From assembly GCA_037893245.1 (NCBI GenBank), contig JBAIAA010000242.1:62001-126000 (forward strand): 64,000 nt of DNA. The letters run 5' to 3'. The notes beneath the pieces were generated by a model, which had not been told where the DNA came from, did no database searches, and worked only from the letters and a program-made list of their open reading frames with translations. Every line of letters begins with the position of its first letter. The first letter of the stretch is position 1. The DNA is from Crossaster papposus. Lineage: Eukaryota; Echinodermata; Asteroidea; Velatida; Solasteridae. A program made the position numbers and the translations under genes. Below are positions 10,546 to 20,010 of the stretch, one piece after another.

Positions 10546-13500
10546 ATGGTTCAAGCGATAGGATATAACAATTGGAATAAAGCTACGTTGCGCGATTACG
10601 TCGAGACTAACAACCTCACGACTCCCCAAACTGCGAAGACAACTCGTAAAGTTTATATCGATGCGATTAAAAAGTATACTGCACAATTTAAAAACTTAAC
10701 TAGAAAGAGACACCACGATCTCAGACAAATCACCACCAAACACGGCTTACGAGTCGTACCTACTGGTAAAAGGGGCTATACGAATAAAGATTATATCGAT
10801 GCGATCAAAGCTTATGCATCCCCAGAATCTTTTAAAGAAGCAGACTTTAGAGAAATTACTAGATTTAAAAATAACTATAGAAACTTGATGCTCAAACCCA
10901 GACTTTATAACAAAGACTTGATTAAGTTTTTTGGTACTCACAAAGAAATGATCAAACAGAAAATTGCATCTGTATTGAGAGAACTCGGAAGCTTAAAATT
11001 TCAATTGTCGATCAAAATCAAGTATCATAAAGATAAACAAGATGGAACGGAAGAAACGGCAATAGCTATTCACAATACCAACCAGATGACGTTGTTAAAT
11101 CAATCTCAACTCTCTCAAATTTTAAGTGGGATGGTCAACAACTTAGAGAAAGCAGTAGACGAGTTTCTACAAAATGGATCGGGTTGGATCTTTGATGAGA
11201 TACTCGAGTTTTACATTAACATCAATCGATACAATCCAGTCAGAGGTAGCTCCTACATAGACCTCCCAAAATATCTCAAAAATAAAAAAGCGATAGTCAA
11301 CGTAAAAAATGAAGACGATCAGTGTCTAAAGTGGGCGTTAAGAGCAGCATTGGGTAAATATACTGACGACATCAAAAATAAAATCAAAAGCAATCTTAAG
11401 TATAAAATTCATAGAGATAGGCCGATTATTTATACCACGGACGACGGACTCAATTTTACCAACGTAGACTTTCCAACTCCCATCGATCAGATATCACGAG
11501 TAGAATCTCAAAATAGTTTGTCGATAAACGTGTTTTGTCGCGAAAAATATGAGGACGTGTGTCCTTTATATATCTCTAAACGCGAAGGAACACCTGTAGA
11601 CTTATTGTTGTTTTCAGGGGAAGACACCTTTCACTATTGTTGGATAAAAGATTTTAATAGATTATGCCACCAGGTTTCAAAACACAAAGGTAAACTATAT
11701 TTTTGTCGTCGGTGCTTGTGCCATTTTAACTCTCAAGCTAGACTTAACAAGCACGCGGTAGACTGTGAAGGTTTAGACACTAAACCCTCTCGAGTCATAT
11801 TACCGAAAGGTGATGATTTCCTTTTTGATGACAACGATAATCTCATTTGCGACAAAAACGGTGAACCCTGGATTAAATACTGTAAAAACGTACTCAAATT
11901 TAAAAACTACAAACACAAACAAAAAGCACCGTTTGTCATTTATGCGGACTTTGAATCTATATTAGAAAAAATACCCCTCTCTTTTGCAACAAAGAACACT
12001 CAAAAAATTAACCGTCACGTAGCCAGCGGGTATTCGTACGCTGTGATAAGGTGTGATGGAAAGTGTTTGAGTCAGAAAACATATAGAGGTAAAGACGCTG
12101 CAACAAACTTTGTTAAGTCTTTACTTGACGAAAAGTTAACGATAAATCAGGTATTTGATAATCCAGTGCCGATAAAGTGGACAAAAGAGGACGTAAACAA
12201 ACATCTCAACTCTAAAAAGTGTTGGATTTGTGAGAAGCCAATATATCTTAATTCTTACTTAAACTGTCATTGTTCACTTCCAAAAGAACCAAAGACTGGA
12301 AAAGAAGAGAAAGAATATTGCTACGTCAACGAAAAAGGGTTTAAAGAGTCAAGGTGTATCGAGTGTAAAAAGCGTATAAACAAATTTAGAGGGGTTAGAG
12401 ATCACTGTCACGTCACCGGTAAATACAGAGGGGCTGCACACTCATACTGTAATTTGAGCCTGAAGGTTCAACCTGATAAAACGTCGATACCAGTCGTATT
12501 GCACAACTTAGAAAACTATGACGCGCACTTAATCATGCGGGCTCTGTCTGAGACCAAAGATAAATTATTTGTTATCGCTAAAAATTCGGAAAAGTATGTG
12601 TCTTTTTCGTTAGGTCAACTGAGATTTATAGACTCGTTTCATTTTATGGCAACGTCGTTAGAAAAATTAGTCAACGCGTGCCCAAAAGACTCTTTTGGTT
12701 TACTAAAAAACCACTTTAGTTCTGAGTTTCCTAACGACGTAGACTTACTCCTTCAAAAAGGCGTTTATCCCTATGAGTACATGGACTCGTTTGACAAGTT
12801 TGAAGACCACTCTTTACCAGGCATCGACAAATTTTACAGCATTCTCAGGGACTCTAACGTATCGCAAGAAGATTATTCTCAAGCTCAAAAAGTGTGGACC
12901 ACGTTTAACCTCAAAAACCTGGGTGAATATCACGACTTATATGTGACTACTGACACTCTGTTATTGGCCTGTGTATTTGAAAACTTTAGAGAAGTGTGTA
13001 TACGCAACTATAAGTTAGACCCAGCGAATTATTTTACGGCACCGGGGCTGTCGTGGGACGCGTTGTTAAAACACTCAGGCGTCGAGCTAGAGTTGTTGAC
13101 TGATGTAGACAAATACTTGTTTTTTGAACGGGCAAAACGAGGTGGTGTATCGAGCGTAGGTGGTACTCGTCACCACCGAGCTAACAATAAATATCTACCC
13201 GACCACAACACAGACGAACCCTCGAGTTACCTGTTGTATCTAGACGCCAACAATCTATACGGTTGGGCTATGAGTCAGCACCTACCTTACTCAAACTTTG
13301 AGTGGGTCTCACCAAAAACGTTTACCTCTGAAAAAATATCGTCGCTAAGAACAACGTCAAAAACTGGATACTTTCTCGAGGTCGATTTAGACTATCCCGA
13401 ACAACTTCACGATCTACACTCTGATTATCCACTCGCGCCTGAAAACATAGAGATACCAAAAGAGTGGTTGTCGGACTATCAAAACGATTTGTTAGATACC

Positions 13501-14517
13501 GAACCCGCCTCTCCCGTCGAAAAGCTGACGGGTACTCTCTATCAGAAAAAAAGATACGTTTTACATTATGTAACGTTGAAGTTGTATCTAAAACTAGGGT
13601 TAAAACTCACGAAAGTACATCAAGTGTTAAAGTTTACGCAAGCGCCTTGGATGAAATCTTACATCGACAAAAACACTCAACTCAGAACTCACGCGAAGTC
13701 GGATTTTGAAAAGGACTTTTTTAAACTGATGAACAACAGCGTGTTTGGCAAGACGATGGAAAACGTACGAAACAGAATAGACGGATATATACTCAGAGAC
13801 GATAACGAAAACGACCAAAAAATGTACAAAAAAATAGTCAGCAAACCAAGCTACAAAACGACCGTACCGTTTGTGGGGTGTTCATTGTCTTTTGTAGAAA
13901 AATATAAAACGAAGACGGTATTAAACAAACCGATTTATTGCGGCGTAAGCGTATTAGACTTAAGTAAAACGTTAATGTATGATTTTTACTATAACAACTT
14001 AAAAACGAGATACGATGACCAAATCAGATTGATGTACACAGACACAGACAGTCTGCTGTTGATCGTTTACGCCGACGACGTGTACGAAGATCTCGAAAAA
14101 GACTCTGGCTCGTACGACCTGTCAAACTTTCCCACCGATCACCCTTTGTACGACCACGTCAACAAAAAGGTGATAGGTAAATTTAAAGACGAATTTGGTG
14201 GGAAACCAATTATCGAGGCTGTGTGTATAAGACCTAAGATGTATTCAATTTTAACCTCCGACTCTAATCTCAAAAAAGCAAAAGGAGTCACAAAGTCTGT
14301 CACGAGTAAATCATTAAAACATCAACACTATCGAGATTGTGTGTTTAAAAACGAGTCGAGAAGCGATAAGATGACGCGCATCGAATCAAAAAATCACGTC
14401 TTGCACACCATAACTCAAAAAAAACTGTCGTTGAGCCCGTTAGACACAAAGCGGTATATACTCCCGAACGGTTCTACTACTCTAGCTTTTGGTCACTATA
14501 TAATTAAAGACCTGTAA
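10546..14517 (+). CDS. POLB: Polinton protein-primed family B DNA polymerase (pPolB)
   Basis: 1323 residues, the usual size for the family. In order: an N-terminal SAP-like segment (about 1-50), a C2H2-like cysteine/histidine segment (near 387), the exonuclease motif YADFES (near 466), a Cys-rich endonuclease VII-like insert with DHCHVTGKYRG (near 620), NLENYDAHL, motif A-like DANNLYGWAMSQ (near 898), motif B-like LMNNSVFGKTMEN and motif C YTDTDSLL (near 1164). The C-terminal DTKRYILPNG is typical of Polintons. The polymerase would copy the linear element from protein-capped ends. The start is the first ATG after ATATATATAAATA. It converges on the integrase gene with 8 bases between stops. 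Fossil element gene; looks whole. Confidence 0.95.
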   Translation: MVQAIGYNNWNKATLRDYVETNNLTTPQTAKTTRKVYIDAIKKYTAQFKNLTRKRHHDLRQITTKHGLRVVPTGKRGYTNKDYIDAIKAYASPESFKEADFREITRFKNNYRNLMLKPRLYNKDLIKFFGTHKEMIKQKIASVLRELGSLKFQLSIKIKYHKDKQDGTEETAIAIHNTNQMTLLNQSQLSQILSGMVNNLEKAVDEFLQNGSGWIFDEILEFYININRYNPVRGSSYIDLPKYLKNKKAIVNVKNEDDQCLKWALRAALGKYTDDIKNKIKSNLKYKIHRDRPIIYTTDDGLNFTNVDFPTPIDQISRVESQNSLSINVFCREKYEDVCPLYISKREGTPVDLLLFSGEDTFHYCWIKDFNRLCHQVSKHKGKLYFCRRCLCHFNSQARLNKHAVDCEGLDTKPSRVILPKGDDFLFDDNDNLICDKNGEPWIKYCKNVLKFKNYKHKQKAPFVIYADFESILEKIPLSFATKNTQKINRHVASGYSYAVIRCDGKCLSQKTYRGKDAATNFVKSLLDEKLTINQVFDNPVPIKWTKEDVNKHLNSKKCWICEKPIYLNSYLNCHCSLPKEPKTGKEEKEYCYVNEKGFKESRCIECKKRINKFRGVRDHCHVTGKYRGAAHSYCNLSLKVQPDKTSIPVVLHNLENYDAHLIMRALSETKDKLFVIAKNSEKYVSFSLGQLRFIDSFHFMATSLEKLVNACPKDSFGLLKNHFSSEFPNDVDLLLQKGVYPYEYMDSFDKFEDHSLPGIDKFYSILRDSNVSQEDYSQAQKVWTTFNLKNLGEYHDLYVTTDTLLLACVFENFREVCIRNYKLDPANYFTAPGLSWDALLKHSGVELELLTDVDKYLFFERAKRGGVSSVGGTRHHRANNKYLPDHNTDEPSSYLLYLDANNLYGWAMSQHLPYSNFEWVSPKTFTSEKISSLRTTSKTGYFLEVDLDYPEQLHDLHSDYPLAPENIEIPKEWLSDYQNDLLDTEPASPVEKLTGTLYQKKRYVLHYVTLKLYLKLGLKLTKVHQVLKFTQAPWMKSYIDKNTQLRTHAKSDFEKDFFKLMNNSVFGKTMENVRNRIDGYILRDDNENDQKMYKKIVSKPSYKTTVPFVGCSLSFVEKYKTKTVLNKPIYCGVSVLDLSKTLMYDFYYNNLKTRYDDQIRLMYTDTDSLLLIVYADDVYEDLEKDSGSYDLSNFPTDHPLYDHVNKKVIGKFKDEFGGKPIIEAVCIRPKMYSILTSDSNLKKAKGVTKSVTSKSLKHQHYRDCVFKNESRSDKMTRIESKNHVLHTITQKKLSLSPLDTKRYILPNGSTTLAFGHYIIKDL

Positions 14518-14525
14518 GAAAAATC

Positions 14526-15521
14526 TTATTTAGGAGGTAACTCGGTGTCCGGAGGCACAACCTGAAGCTCTTGACTAACGAAACTTCGACGGGGACCTTT
14601 CTTGAGATAGTAAAGAGTGGGCTGGTTGTCTACTTTGATCGCGCGATCCAACCCAAAAACCTCGAGACTCCAAATAGGATCGGTCGCTCGCCTGCGTTCT
14701 CCTCCCTCTAACTCCCCGGGTGCGTAAAGATATCTAAACAAATCACCTTTTCTCACCAACTCTTTTTCTACCTCCGAGGGAGAAGAACTGATTTGACGAA
14801 CTTGCGTTTCTTGCATCGCTAGCTTGGGAGTGAGTGGCTCGTAGTCTTCCGTCGTTATCAATCTGGTGGTTTCGTTGTTTAACGCCTTAATCACGTCGGG
14901 CAATCGTTTAACCCAGAGTCGCGATCTCTCCGTCGGATTAACGATTTCTTGGGCGTATTGATGACCGAACAATCTCTCCGCCAAAGTCCTGTTAAATCTT
15001 TCGACCACTGCCTGCGCTCTGTGGTTACCCGGTTCTCCCACTTGTATCGTGACTTTTTTCTCCTCCAGTTGCTTTTTAAAAGCACCGTGAAATTCTTTAC
15101 CCGCGTCTACTTTTAACAGCTTGGGCCAAGTCAAAGGTGACCTAGCGTAAACTCGAGCTAAAGCGTCTGCCACTTGGGTACTCGTCTTGTTGGTCAAAGG
15201 TTCGGCCTCTTTAAAACGCGTGGCTACGTCTACGACCGTCATAGCGTACTTGTATTCTTTTTTACCGACTTTATCGTAAGGTAAAAATAACAAGTCTATC
15301 TGATGCATTTCGTTTGGCACAGCCATAGACTTGTTTAAACTCATAGGCCTGCTTATATGCGTAGGAGGTGGTAAATAAATTTGCCACAACGCTTGTTTTC
15401 TTAACCAATTTCTGGTTTCTTCTTTGGACGCGCCCGTTTTTTTAGCTAATTTTACAACCGCACCTTCACCCTTCCAATAACCGGCGGGGCTGTAATACAC
15501 TTTTTTAAACTTTGTTTCCAT
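14526..15521 (-). CDS. INT: Polinton retroviral-type integrase
   Basis: 331 residues. The DDE core is visible as HQIDLLFLPY, then LLKVDAGKEFHG, then QAVVERFNRTLAERLF. The C-terminal part (after about 270) looks chromodomain-like (DPIWSLEVFGLDRA, LYYLKKGP). It would join the element's ends to host DNA, making the short target duplication seen at 10076-10080 and 26595-26599. The start context is TTAAATGG. It faces the polymerase tail-to-tail. Looks whole. Confidence 0.93.
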   Translation of the reverse strand: METKFKKVYYSPAGYWKGEGAVVKLAKKTGASKEETRNWLRKQALWQIYLPPPTHISRPMSLNKSMAVPNEMHQIDLLFLPYDKVGKKEYKYAMTVVDVATRFKEAEPLTNKTSTQVADALARVYARSPLTWPKLLKVDAGKEFHGAFKKQLEEKKVTIQVGEPGNHRAQAVVERFNRTLAERLFGHQYAQEIVNPTERSRLWVKRLPDVIKALNNETTRLITTEDYEPLTPKLAMQETQVRQISSSPSEVEKELVRKGDLFRYLYAPGELEGGERRRATDPIWSLEVFGLDRAIKVDNQPTLYYLKKGPRRSFVSQELQVVPPDTELPPK

Positions 15522-15530
15522 TTAACTTAA

Positions 15531-15959
15531 CTAAACAAACTTATAAACTAAAAAACCTACCAACGCAGTTCCTCCCAAAACAAACACCAACTCGCCGGTC
15601 TTTTGATCTTCGCTAGGTGCGTAAAAATCAGACAGAGTGGGCTCATGCTGCAGGCCCACGGGTACTTGTGCGTTTGAGCGAGTAACCGAGTTGTATTCTC
15701 TGAGAGCCTCGTCTATACTTTCAAAAGTCCTTTGAGCCTTTGCTTGTTTTTTGAGTCGATCGTTTAACCAATCGAGATACTTTGTCCTCGCTCTTTCCCA
15801 ATTGTTTTTTGCCGTTGCCAGTTTTTCTAAAGCCAAGTCGTGTCTCTTGCGCTCTTCGTCTTGTTTTTGTTGTTTCATGCTTGAAAATAAAAAGTTGGAT
15901 CCCGTGAAAGCTAAAGCGTTAACTATTGCGCCTCCGATCATCATAGCGATGCTAGCCAT
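15531..15959 (-). CDS. Polinton small membrane/coiled-coil protein, function unknown
   Basis: 142 residues. It has a hydrophobic N-terminus (MIGGAIVNALAFTG), a charged helical middle (about 30-90, Lys/Glu/Arg-rich, likely coiled coil) and a C-terminal hydrophobic segment (LVFVLGGTALVGFLVY). It begins just upstream of, and divergent from, the gene at 15993; only about 33 AT-rich bases separate the two starts, so they share one promoter region. It could be a virion membrane or scaffold protein; that is inference. Confidence 0.8.
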   Translation of the reverse strand: MASIAMMIGGAIVNALAFTGSNFLFSSMKQQKQDEERKRHDLALEKLATAKNNWERARTKYLDWLNDRLKKQAKAQRTFESIDEALREYNSVTRSNAQVPVGLQHEPTLSDFYAPSEDQKTGELVFVLGGTALVGFLVYKFV

Positions 15960-15992
15960 TTTTAAAAAGAAACAAAAAAAAATACTATAAAA

Positions 15993-17288
15993 ATGGACTT
16001 AGATTTCAAGAGTCTAGAAGTAGTAGTTAACTCGGTTGACCGCAGTTTTTTTATAGCTACTTTTCCAGATCTACTCGCTGACTATAAGTTACCCCTCGTT
16101 AAAACGGACGAGGTAATAAACAGATGGAAAACACAACCGATGACGTTTTATCAAAATCAACTTAATTTTGCCATTTGGTGTAGTACCACCGGCGCTGGTT
16201 TAGGCTGGGATCTTATTAATTCTATCGATCCTCTGACGAGCGCCGTATACAGATTTCACGTTTATTTTACCGTTAGAAAAATATTAGAGTTTCTCAAATG
16301 TCCCAGCCCGAACGATAACGTATTTAATGCCGTAGACAACAACGTAGATCGCGGGGCTTATATCGACGCGTGTAGATTTTATTCTACGGATCCTAAAAAT
16401 ACTTGGATACAGACGGTAGATCTCTACTCGGGTGGATTGGGGCAGGCTTATGCTTGGGGTAAACCTTTGGGAGATTATGATACCACGGACTTGGGGATTA
16501 GTTACGGTAAATACGCGGGAGGAACTAAAATGGGGTTTGGCCCATCACAACCTCCAGGAGGATCTGGACGTTACAGCTCTCAAACGGTGACAAATTTGAC
16601 GCAAGACGACGCCGTTGGCTCTGCGTGGAAACGTTTTATAAACCCCACCACTCACTTTACCGACGTCGGCACACAAAAAATAAACGAATCTATCAGGGCG
16701 TATGTTTACGCTCTGCTGGGTTCTCAAGCGCAAACAAAAACTAGTATTTTAACTCTGGGCACGGGTTTAGACGCCCAAACCCAGTTTGTTAATATCGTAG
16801 AAGGTTTGATTGCAACTCCGACCGATCTGGAAGAATCTATAACCCAATTTCAAGATTCGCTGCAATACGCCAGGAGTTCGTTAAACTTTGTGTTGGCAAA
16901 AGGATTATATCTCGTGCCTTCGAACATGCAATTGAGGGTCGGAACCCACGAAGGATATAACAACAATATACAGATTGCGACCGCTGAGTTGGCGTTGGGA
17001 TTAAACTCAAAGATAAACTCAAACGTACCCGCGCCTCTGCTAGACCCACCCGCGCCCACGCCCACGCCACCACCCACGCCCGCACCAACACCCACGCCCG
17101 CACCCACGCCAACACCAACACCACCACCCGCACCCTTCCCTCCCTCACCAACACCAACGCCACCACCCTTCCCTACACCCACACAAGAAAACGTTCAGAG
17201 AGATCCTCACGAGTACGAAAAAACTTCGCTGATTGTCGGTACTTTAGCCATAGCGGGTATAGGATACCTGCTTTTAGACTTGTGGTAA
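15993..17288 (+). CDS. Conserved Polinton protein, probably PY
   Basis: 431 residues. The N-terminal half (FYQNQLNFAIWCSTTGAG and following) resembles a conserved Polinton protein that I associate with the name PY. Residues about 350-405 are a Pro/Thr linker of PTPTP and PAPTP repeats, followed by a C-terminal hydrophobic segment (LIVGTLAIAGIGYLLLDLW), so it is probably membrane-anchored at its end. Function is unknown; a virion surface or internal protein is plausible. The start context is CTATAAAAATGG. It ends at a perfect hairpin shared with the convergent gene. Confidence 0.85.
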   Translation: MDLDFKSLEVVVNSVDRSFFIATFPDLLADYKLPLVKTDEVINRWKTQPMTFYQNQLNFAIWCSTTGAGLGWDLINSIDPLTSAVYRFHVYFTVRKILEFLKCPSPNDNVFNAVDNNVDRGAYIDACRFYSTDPKNTWIQTVDLYSGGLGQAYAWGKPLGDYDTTDLGISYGKYAGGTKMGFGPSQPPGGSGRYSSQTVTNLTQDDAVGSAWKRFINPTTHFTDVGTQKINESIRAYVYALLGSQAQTKTSILTLGTGLDAQTQFVNIVEGLIATPTDLEESITQFQDSLQYARSSLNFVLAKGLYLVPSNMQLRVGTHEGYNNNIQIATAELALGLNSKINSNVPAPLLDPPAPTPTPPPTPAPTPTPAPTPTPTPPPAPFPPSPTPTPPPFPTPTQENVQRDPHEYEKTSLIVGTLAIAGIGYLLLDLW

Positions 17289-17294
17289 AAAAAA

Positions 17295-17318
17295 AAGCCT
17301 TCTGTAGCTACAGAAGGC
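17295..17318. terminator. Perfect hairpin between convergent Polinton genes
   Basis: AGCCTTCTGTAG is followed directly by its complement CTACAGAAGGCT, flanked by an A-run and a T-run. It sits between the stops of the 431-aa (+) and 412-aa (-) genes and would fold in both transcripts. It may act as a 3'-end-forming signal; that is inference. Confidence 0.65.
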
Positions 17319-17326
17319 TTTTTTTT

Positions 17327-18565
17327 TTAGAGGCGCTTTTGTAAATAAACAAAAATTAAAGTTCCGACTCCCACTATAAGGGTCCACACGTGTTCTCCCA
17401 ACCATCCGACGGTTTTGCTCAATACGTTAAATATCCAACTCGCTATACCGCCTAAAATTCCGGGCAAGGCGTCGAGCAGCTTGGAGCCTAGTTTAGCGAG
17501 CACGTTTGACAGATGTTTTAGTTGCGACTGTATCCATTCTTTTACGTTGGTGGCGTTAGACGGTGGTGTGGGCGGTGCAGGTATAGGTGCGAGCGCCGGC
17601 GCACCGGCAGACAAAACGCTCTTTACTATCAAACCGATAGCCAAACTAAACGCCGTCAAAATAGCCGTTATGGTCACGCCTTGTTCTCTAAACAACGTTC
17701 TAATTTTTTCTCCCAAGGTCTCGTCGCTATCTAAAATCCTCGTAATCGTTTCTTTTAACCGACTCATCTGACTTCTGAGTTTTTTTGCGTTGATAGACGC
17801 GGCTTCTAATCTAGCCGATTTTTCCAACCTTAAGTCATCTAATCTCTCTCTCATTTCTGCCGTGAAACCGTCGTCCGTTGATTCAGCAATAGCTGCTTCG
17901 GTTGAGACTATCTCATCTTTGACTTGTCTGAGGCGCGCTAAATTTAGTTCTAAGCTGCCTCTCGTCGTTTGAAGGGCTTTGTTTAAACCCAAGATCTCTC
18001 TCATGGGTAAGCCAGTTTCTCGTTCTTCGATAAAACTGGTTTCTTGTTCAAAAGTTTCGAAAATTTCGCTTAAATCGTCGGCCGCTTCTGGAAGATCTTG
18101 TATCGGGATAGACTCCGTATTCTCTTTAAGTAGTTTTTTTTGTTTTTTACTAAATGGATTTACTTTATAATCTTTAAAACCTAATTCACTTCTAATAAAA
18201 TCTAGACCGTGCTTAGTACTTGTTTCGATGGAACTTAATGCTAAAAATGTATCGGGTTTGCCTTTGTATGATAATTGTACTTCTACTTTGTCGTTTTCAA
18301 AAAATAACGTGTTATTTTTTACTACGAAACTTTCCCATTGCGGAATCCCATATTGTTTTTGTCCTTGACTTTTGTAGAAACTTTCGACTCTTGGATTCTT
18401 AATAAACACACGTCTCCCTTGTTCTAAGACACCAGCACGGGCTTGAACAACGGCTGGATCTAACGCCGTTTCGTTGTCGGGAGAGTCCAATTCTAGATCT
18501 TCTTCCTCGTTGTCTTCTTCTTTTTCGTAGTCTTCTACAGGTTCAAAATCTCCACCTTCAGCCAT
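17327..18565 (-). CDS. Conserved Polinton membrane protein, 412 aa
   Basis: The N-terminus is strongly acidic (Glu/Asp-rich to about 40). The middle (about 180-270) is charged and likely coiled coil. There is a hydrophobic segment TAILTAFSLAIGLIVKSVL, a short Pro/Ala linker, then an amphipathic C-terminus (LDALPGILGGIASWIFNVL, TVGWLGEHVWTLIVGVG). I recall this C-terminal pattern in other animal Polintons; function is unknown. The start context is TATATAAATGG. It is first in a leftward reading cluster of membrane proteins. Confidence 0.85.
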   Translation of the reverse strand: MAEGGDFEPVEDYEKEEDNEEEDLELDSPDNETALDPAVVQARAGVLEQGRRVFIKNPRVESFYKSQGQKQYGIPQWESFVVKNNTLFFENDKVEVQLSYKGKPDTFLALSSIETSTKHGLDFIRSELGFKDYKVNPFSKKQKKLLKENTESIPIQDLPEAADDLSEIFETFEQETSFIEERETGLPMREILGLNKALQTTRGSLELNLARLRQVKDEIVSTEAAIAESTDDGFTAEMRERLDDLRLEKSARLEAASINAKKLRSQMSRLKETITRILDSDETLGEKIRTLFREQGVTITAILTAFSLAIGLIVKSVLSAGAPALAPIPAPPTPPSNATNVKEWIQSQLKHLSNVLAKLGSKLLDALPGILGGIASWIFNVLSKTVGWLGEHVWTLIVGVGTLIFVYLQKRL

Positions 18566-18578
18566 TTATATAAACAAA

Positions 18579-18809
18579 TTAAAGTTTTAAAATATTTGGT
18601 GGAAGTATATTTTGCGATACCAGCCAGGTTTTTACATACATCGATCCGCTTATCGTAGCCGTTAGTTTCGCTATATCTTCCAAGCTCAACTTGTCGAGAT
18701 CGGCCGGTTTGATCTTCAAAAGTTTTTTACTAAACATGGTAAATCCCACGCTTAACATAGAGATGATAGCGGCGTGATAAAGATTGTTGACGATGCTATT
18801 AGTATCCAT
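18579..18809 (-). CDS. Small Polinton protein with hydrophobic segments, 76 aa
   Basis: Hydrophobic stretches near residues 10-25 (YHAAIISMLSVGFTMF) and 48-65. The start is in the context CTTAAATGG. It lies tightly between the 412-aa and 119-aa genes on the same strand, with gaps of 13 and 30 bases. The close packing supports a real gene despite its size. Function unknown. Confidence 0.7.
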   Translation of the reverse strand: MDTNSIVNNLYHAAIISMLSVGFTMFSKKLLKIKPADLDKLSLEDIAKLTATISGSMYVKTWLVSQNILPPNILKL

Positions 18810-18839
18810 TTAAGATATACTTTTATTTTTTTACTTTTT

Positions 18840-19199
18840 TTATTCCATTTCTACAAAATTTGAAGGTGTAGAAGAAGGAGTCTCTGGCTGAAGAGGGCTC
18901 TCTTGGGCTGGCTGAGGTAGAGGTTGCGGTGGTGCAGCTCTCTGGCTCCATATATAGAGTCCTCCTAAAACTACAACAACCACCAGCGACAACGACCCAA
19001 CTGTCGCGTATGAAGAAGGAGGAGTAGTTTTTACGTCTATATTTTGCATCTTGACAATTTGTTCTTTTCTCTTTTTGTTGTGTTCCGCTAATGCCTTGCC
19101 TTGTTTTACTCTATCGGGATTTTTAGTTTTAGTCGTCACCGTCTGTATTTTTGAGACTTTTAGAGTCTCTGGTTGAAGAGGGTTCTCTGGTTGACTCAT
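18840..19199 (-). CDS. Single-pass Polinton membrane protein, 119 aa
   Basis: A basic N-terminal half (Lys-rich, about 10-50), one strong membrane segment (LSLVVVVVLGGLYIW, near 70-85) and a Pro/Gln-rich tail that repeats the opening motif (PLQPET occurs near both ends). Its first 71 bases overlap the end of the next gene in another frame. Function unknown. Confidence 0.75.
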   Translation of the reverse strand: MSQPENPLQPETLKVSKIQTVTTKTKNPDRVKQGKALAEHNKKRKEQIVKMQNIDVKTTPPSSYATVGSLSLVVVVVLGGLYIWSQRAAPPQPLPQPAQESPLQPETPSSTPSNFVEME

Positions 19200-19782
19200 C
19201 TTTTATTATAAGAGAATTATTTTTGTTAATAACTAAATGTTTAGATGTTATCAAGACACCTACTAACGGCGACAACCAAACGCCGTAGTTGTAATAAACT
19301 TCACAAAGTAAACTAGCTATCGAGCTAGATATAACGGGATCTTCCTCTAGATCTTTGGTGAGTGTGTCTTCCGAGTCTACTCGTAGACTGACACCTAGGG
19401 GTTTGATCATAGGTAGACTCGCGCCTAAAACTCTCGAGTAAATCCCCAGCATGCAGTTACCCAAACTAGTAATCATTTCTTTACCTAGTCGAGCCTCGTA
19501 ATGGTTGTACATTTTTTCTTGTTTGTTCGCGTCTAGGTTTTCTATATCTCCCTGGCTAAATTCTTTACCCAAATACTTTTTAGAATCACCAGCTGATACT
19601 ACGCCCAACAGTCTAGTTTTATGTTTTTCCGTTTGCGGCGCCGGTGTGCTCAAGTCTAAAGTAGACAGCTCCATTTTTATAAGACGATATAATTTATTTT
19701 TTAGAGCAAAATATTCGTAAGATAAAATACACAAGGTCGACGCTATAATAAATTTGAGCGAAAGATCGATCAGCACGAACAT
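19129..19782 (-). CDS. Polinton protein with N-terminal membrane segment, 217 aa
   Basis: Hydrophobic N-terminus (FVLIDLSLKFIIASTLCILS), then a soluble-looking region; a second internal hydrophobic stretch is YYNYGVWLSPLVGVLI. The start context is ATTAAATG. It overlaps the 119-aa gene by 71 bases. The family was not recognised. Confidence 0.75.
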   Translation of the reverse strand: MFVLIDLSLKFIIASTLCILSYEYFALKNKLYRLIKMELSTLDLSTPAPQTEKHKTRLLGVVSAGDSKKYLGKEFSQGDIENLDANKQEKMYNHYEARLGKEMITSLGNCMLGIYSRVLGASLPMIKPLGVSLRVDSEDTLTKDLEEDPVISSSIASLLCEVYYNYGVWLSPLVGVLITSKHLVINKNNSLIIKDESTREPSSTRDSKSLKNTDGDD

Positions 19783-19800
19783 TTAATATAGCGAGATAAA

Positions 19801-20010
19801 CTAGTTGCAACTAGCTGTTCAACTAGCTGTTCAACAAAACCCAACTAGCTGGCAAGTACTTAACAACTAGCTGTTTAACAAAACCCAACTAGCTGTTCAA
19901 CAAAACCTCAACAAAAACCCAACTAGCTGTTCAACAAAAACTCAACAAAACCCCAACAAAACACAACTAGCTGTTCAACAAAACCTCAACAAACCGCAAC
20001 TAGGTTACAA
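19801..20010. repeat. CAACTAGCTGTTCAACAAAACC minisatellite
   Basis: Irregular units built from AACTAGCTGTTCAAC and AAAACC(T)CAAC fill the gap between the 217-aa gene start and the ATPase stop. The CAACTAG core occurs about nine times. The last codons of the ATPase lie next to the array. Confidence 0.9.

Noticed and set aside
13464-13818. Overlapping open frames inside the polymerase gene
   Set aside because: They are shadows of the polymerase reading frame.
16837-17182. Minus-strand Gly/Val-rich frames
   Set aside because: They are antisense shadows of the Pro/Thr repeat in the 431-aa gene.
19801-20010. CRISPR-like or attachment-site cluster
   Set aside because: Irregular head-to-tail units without spacers; a minisatellite explains it.
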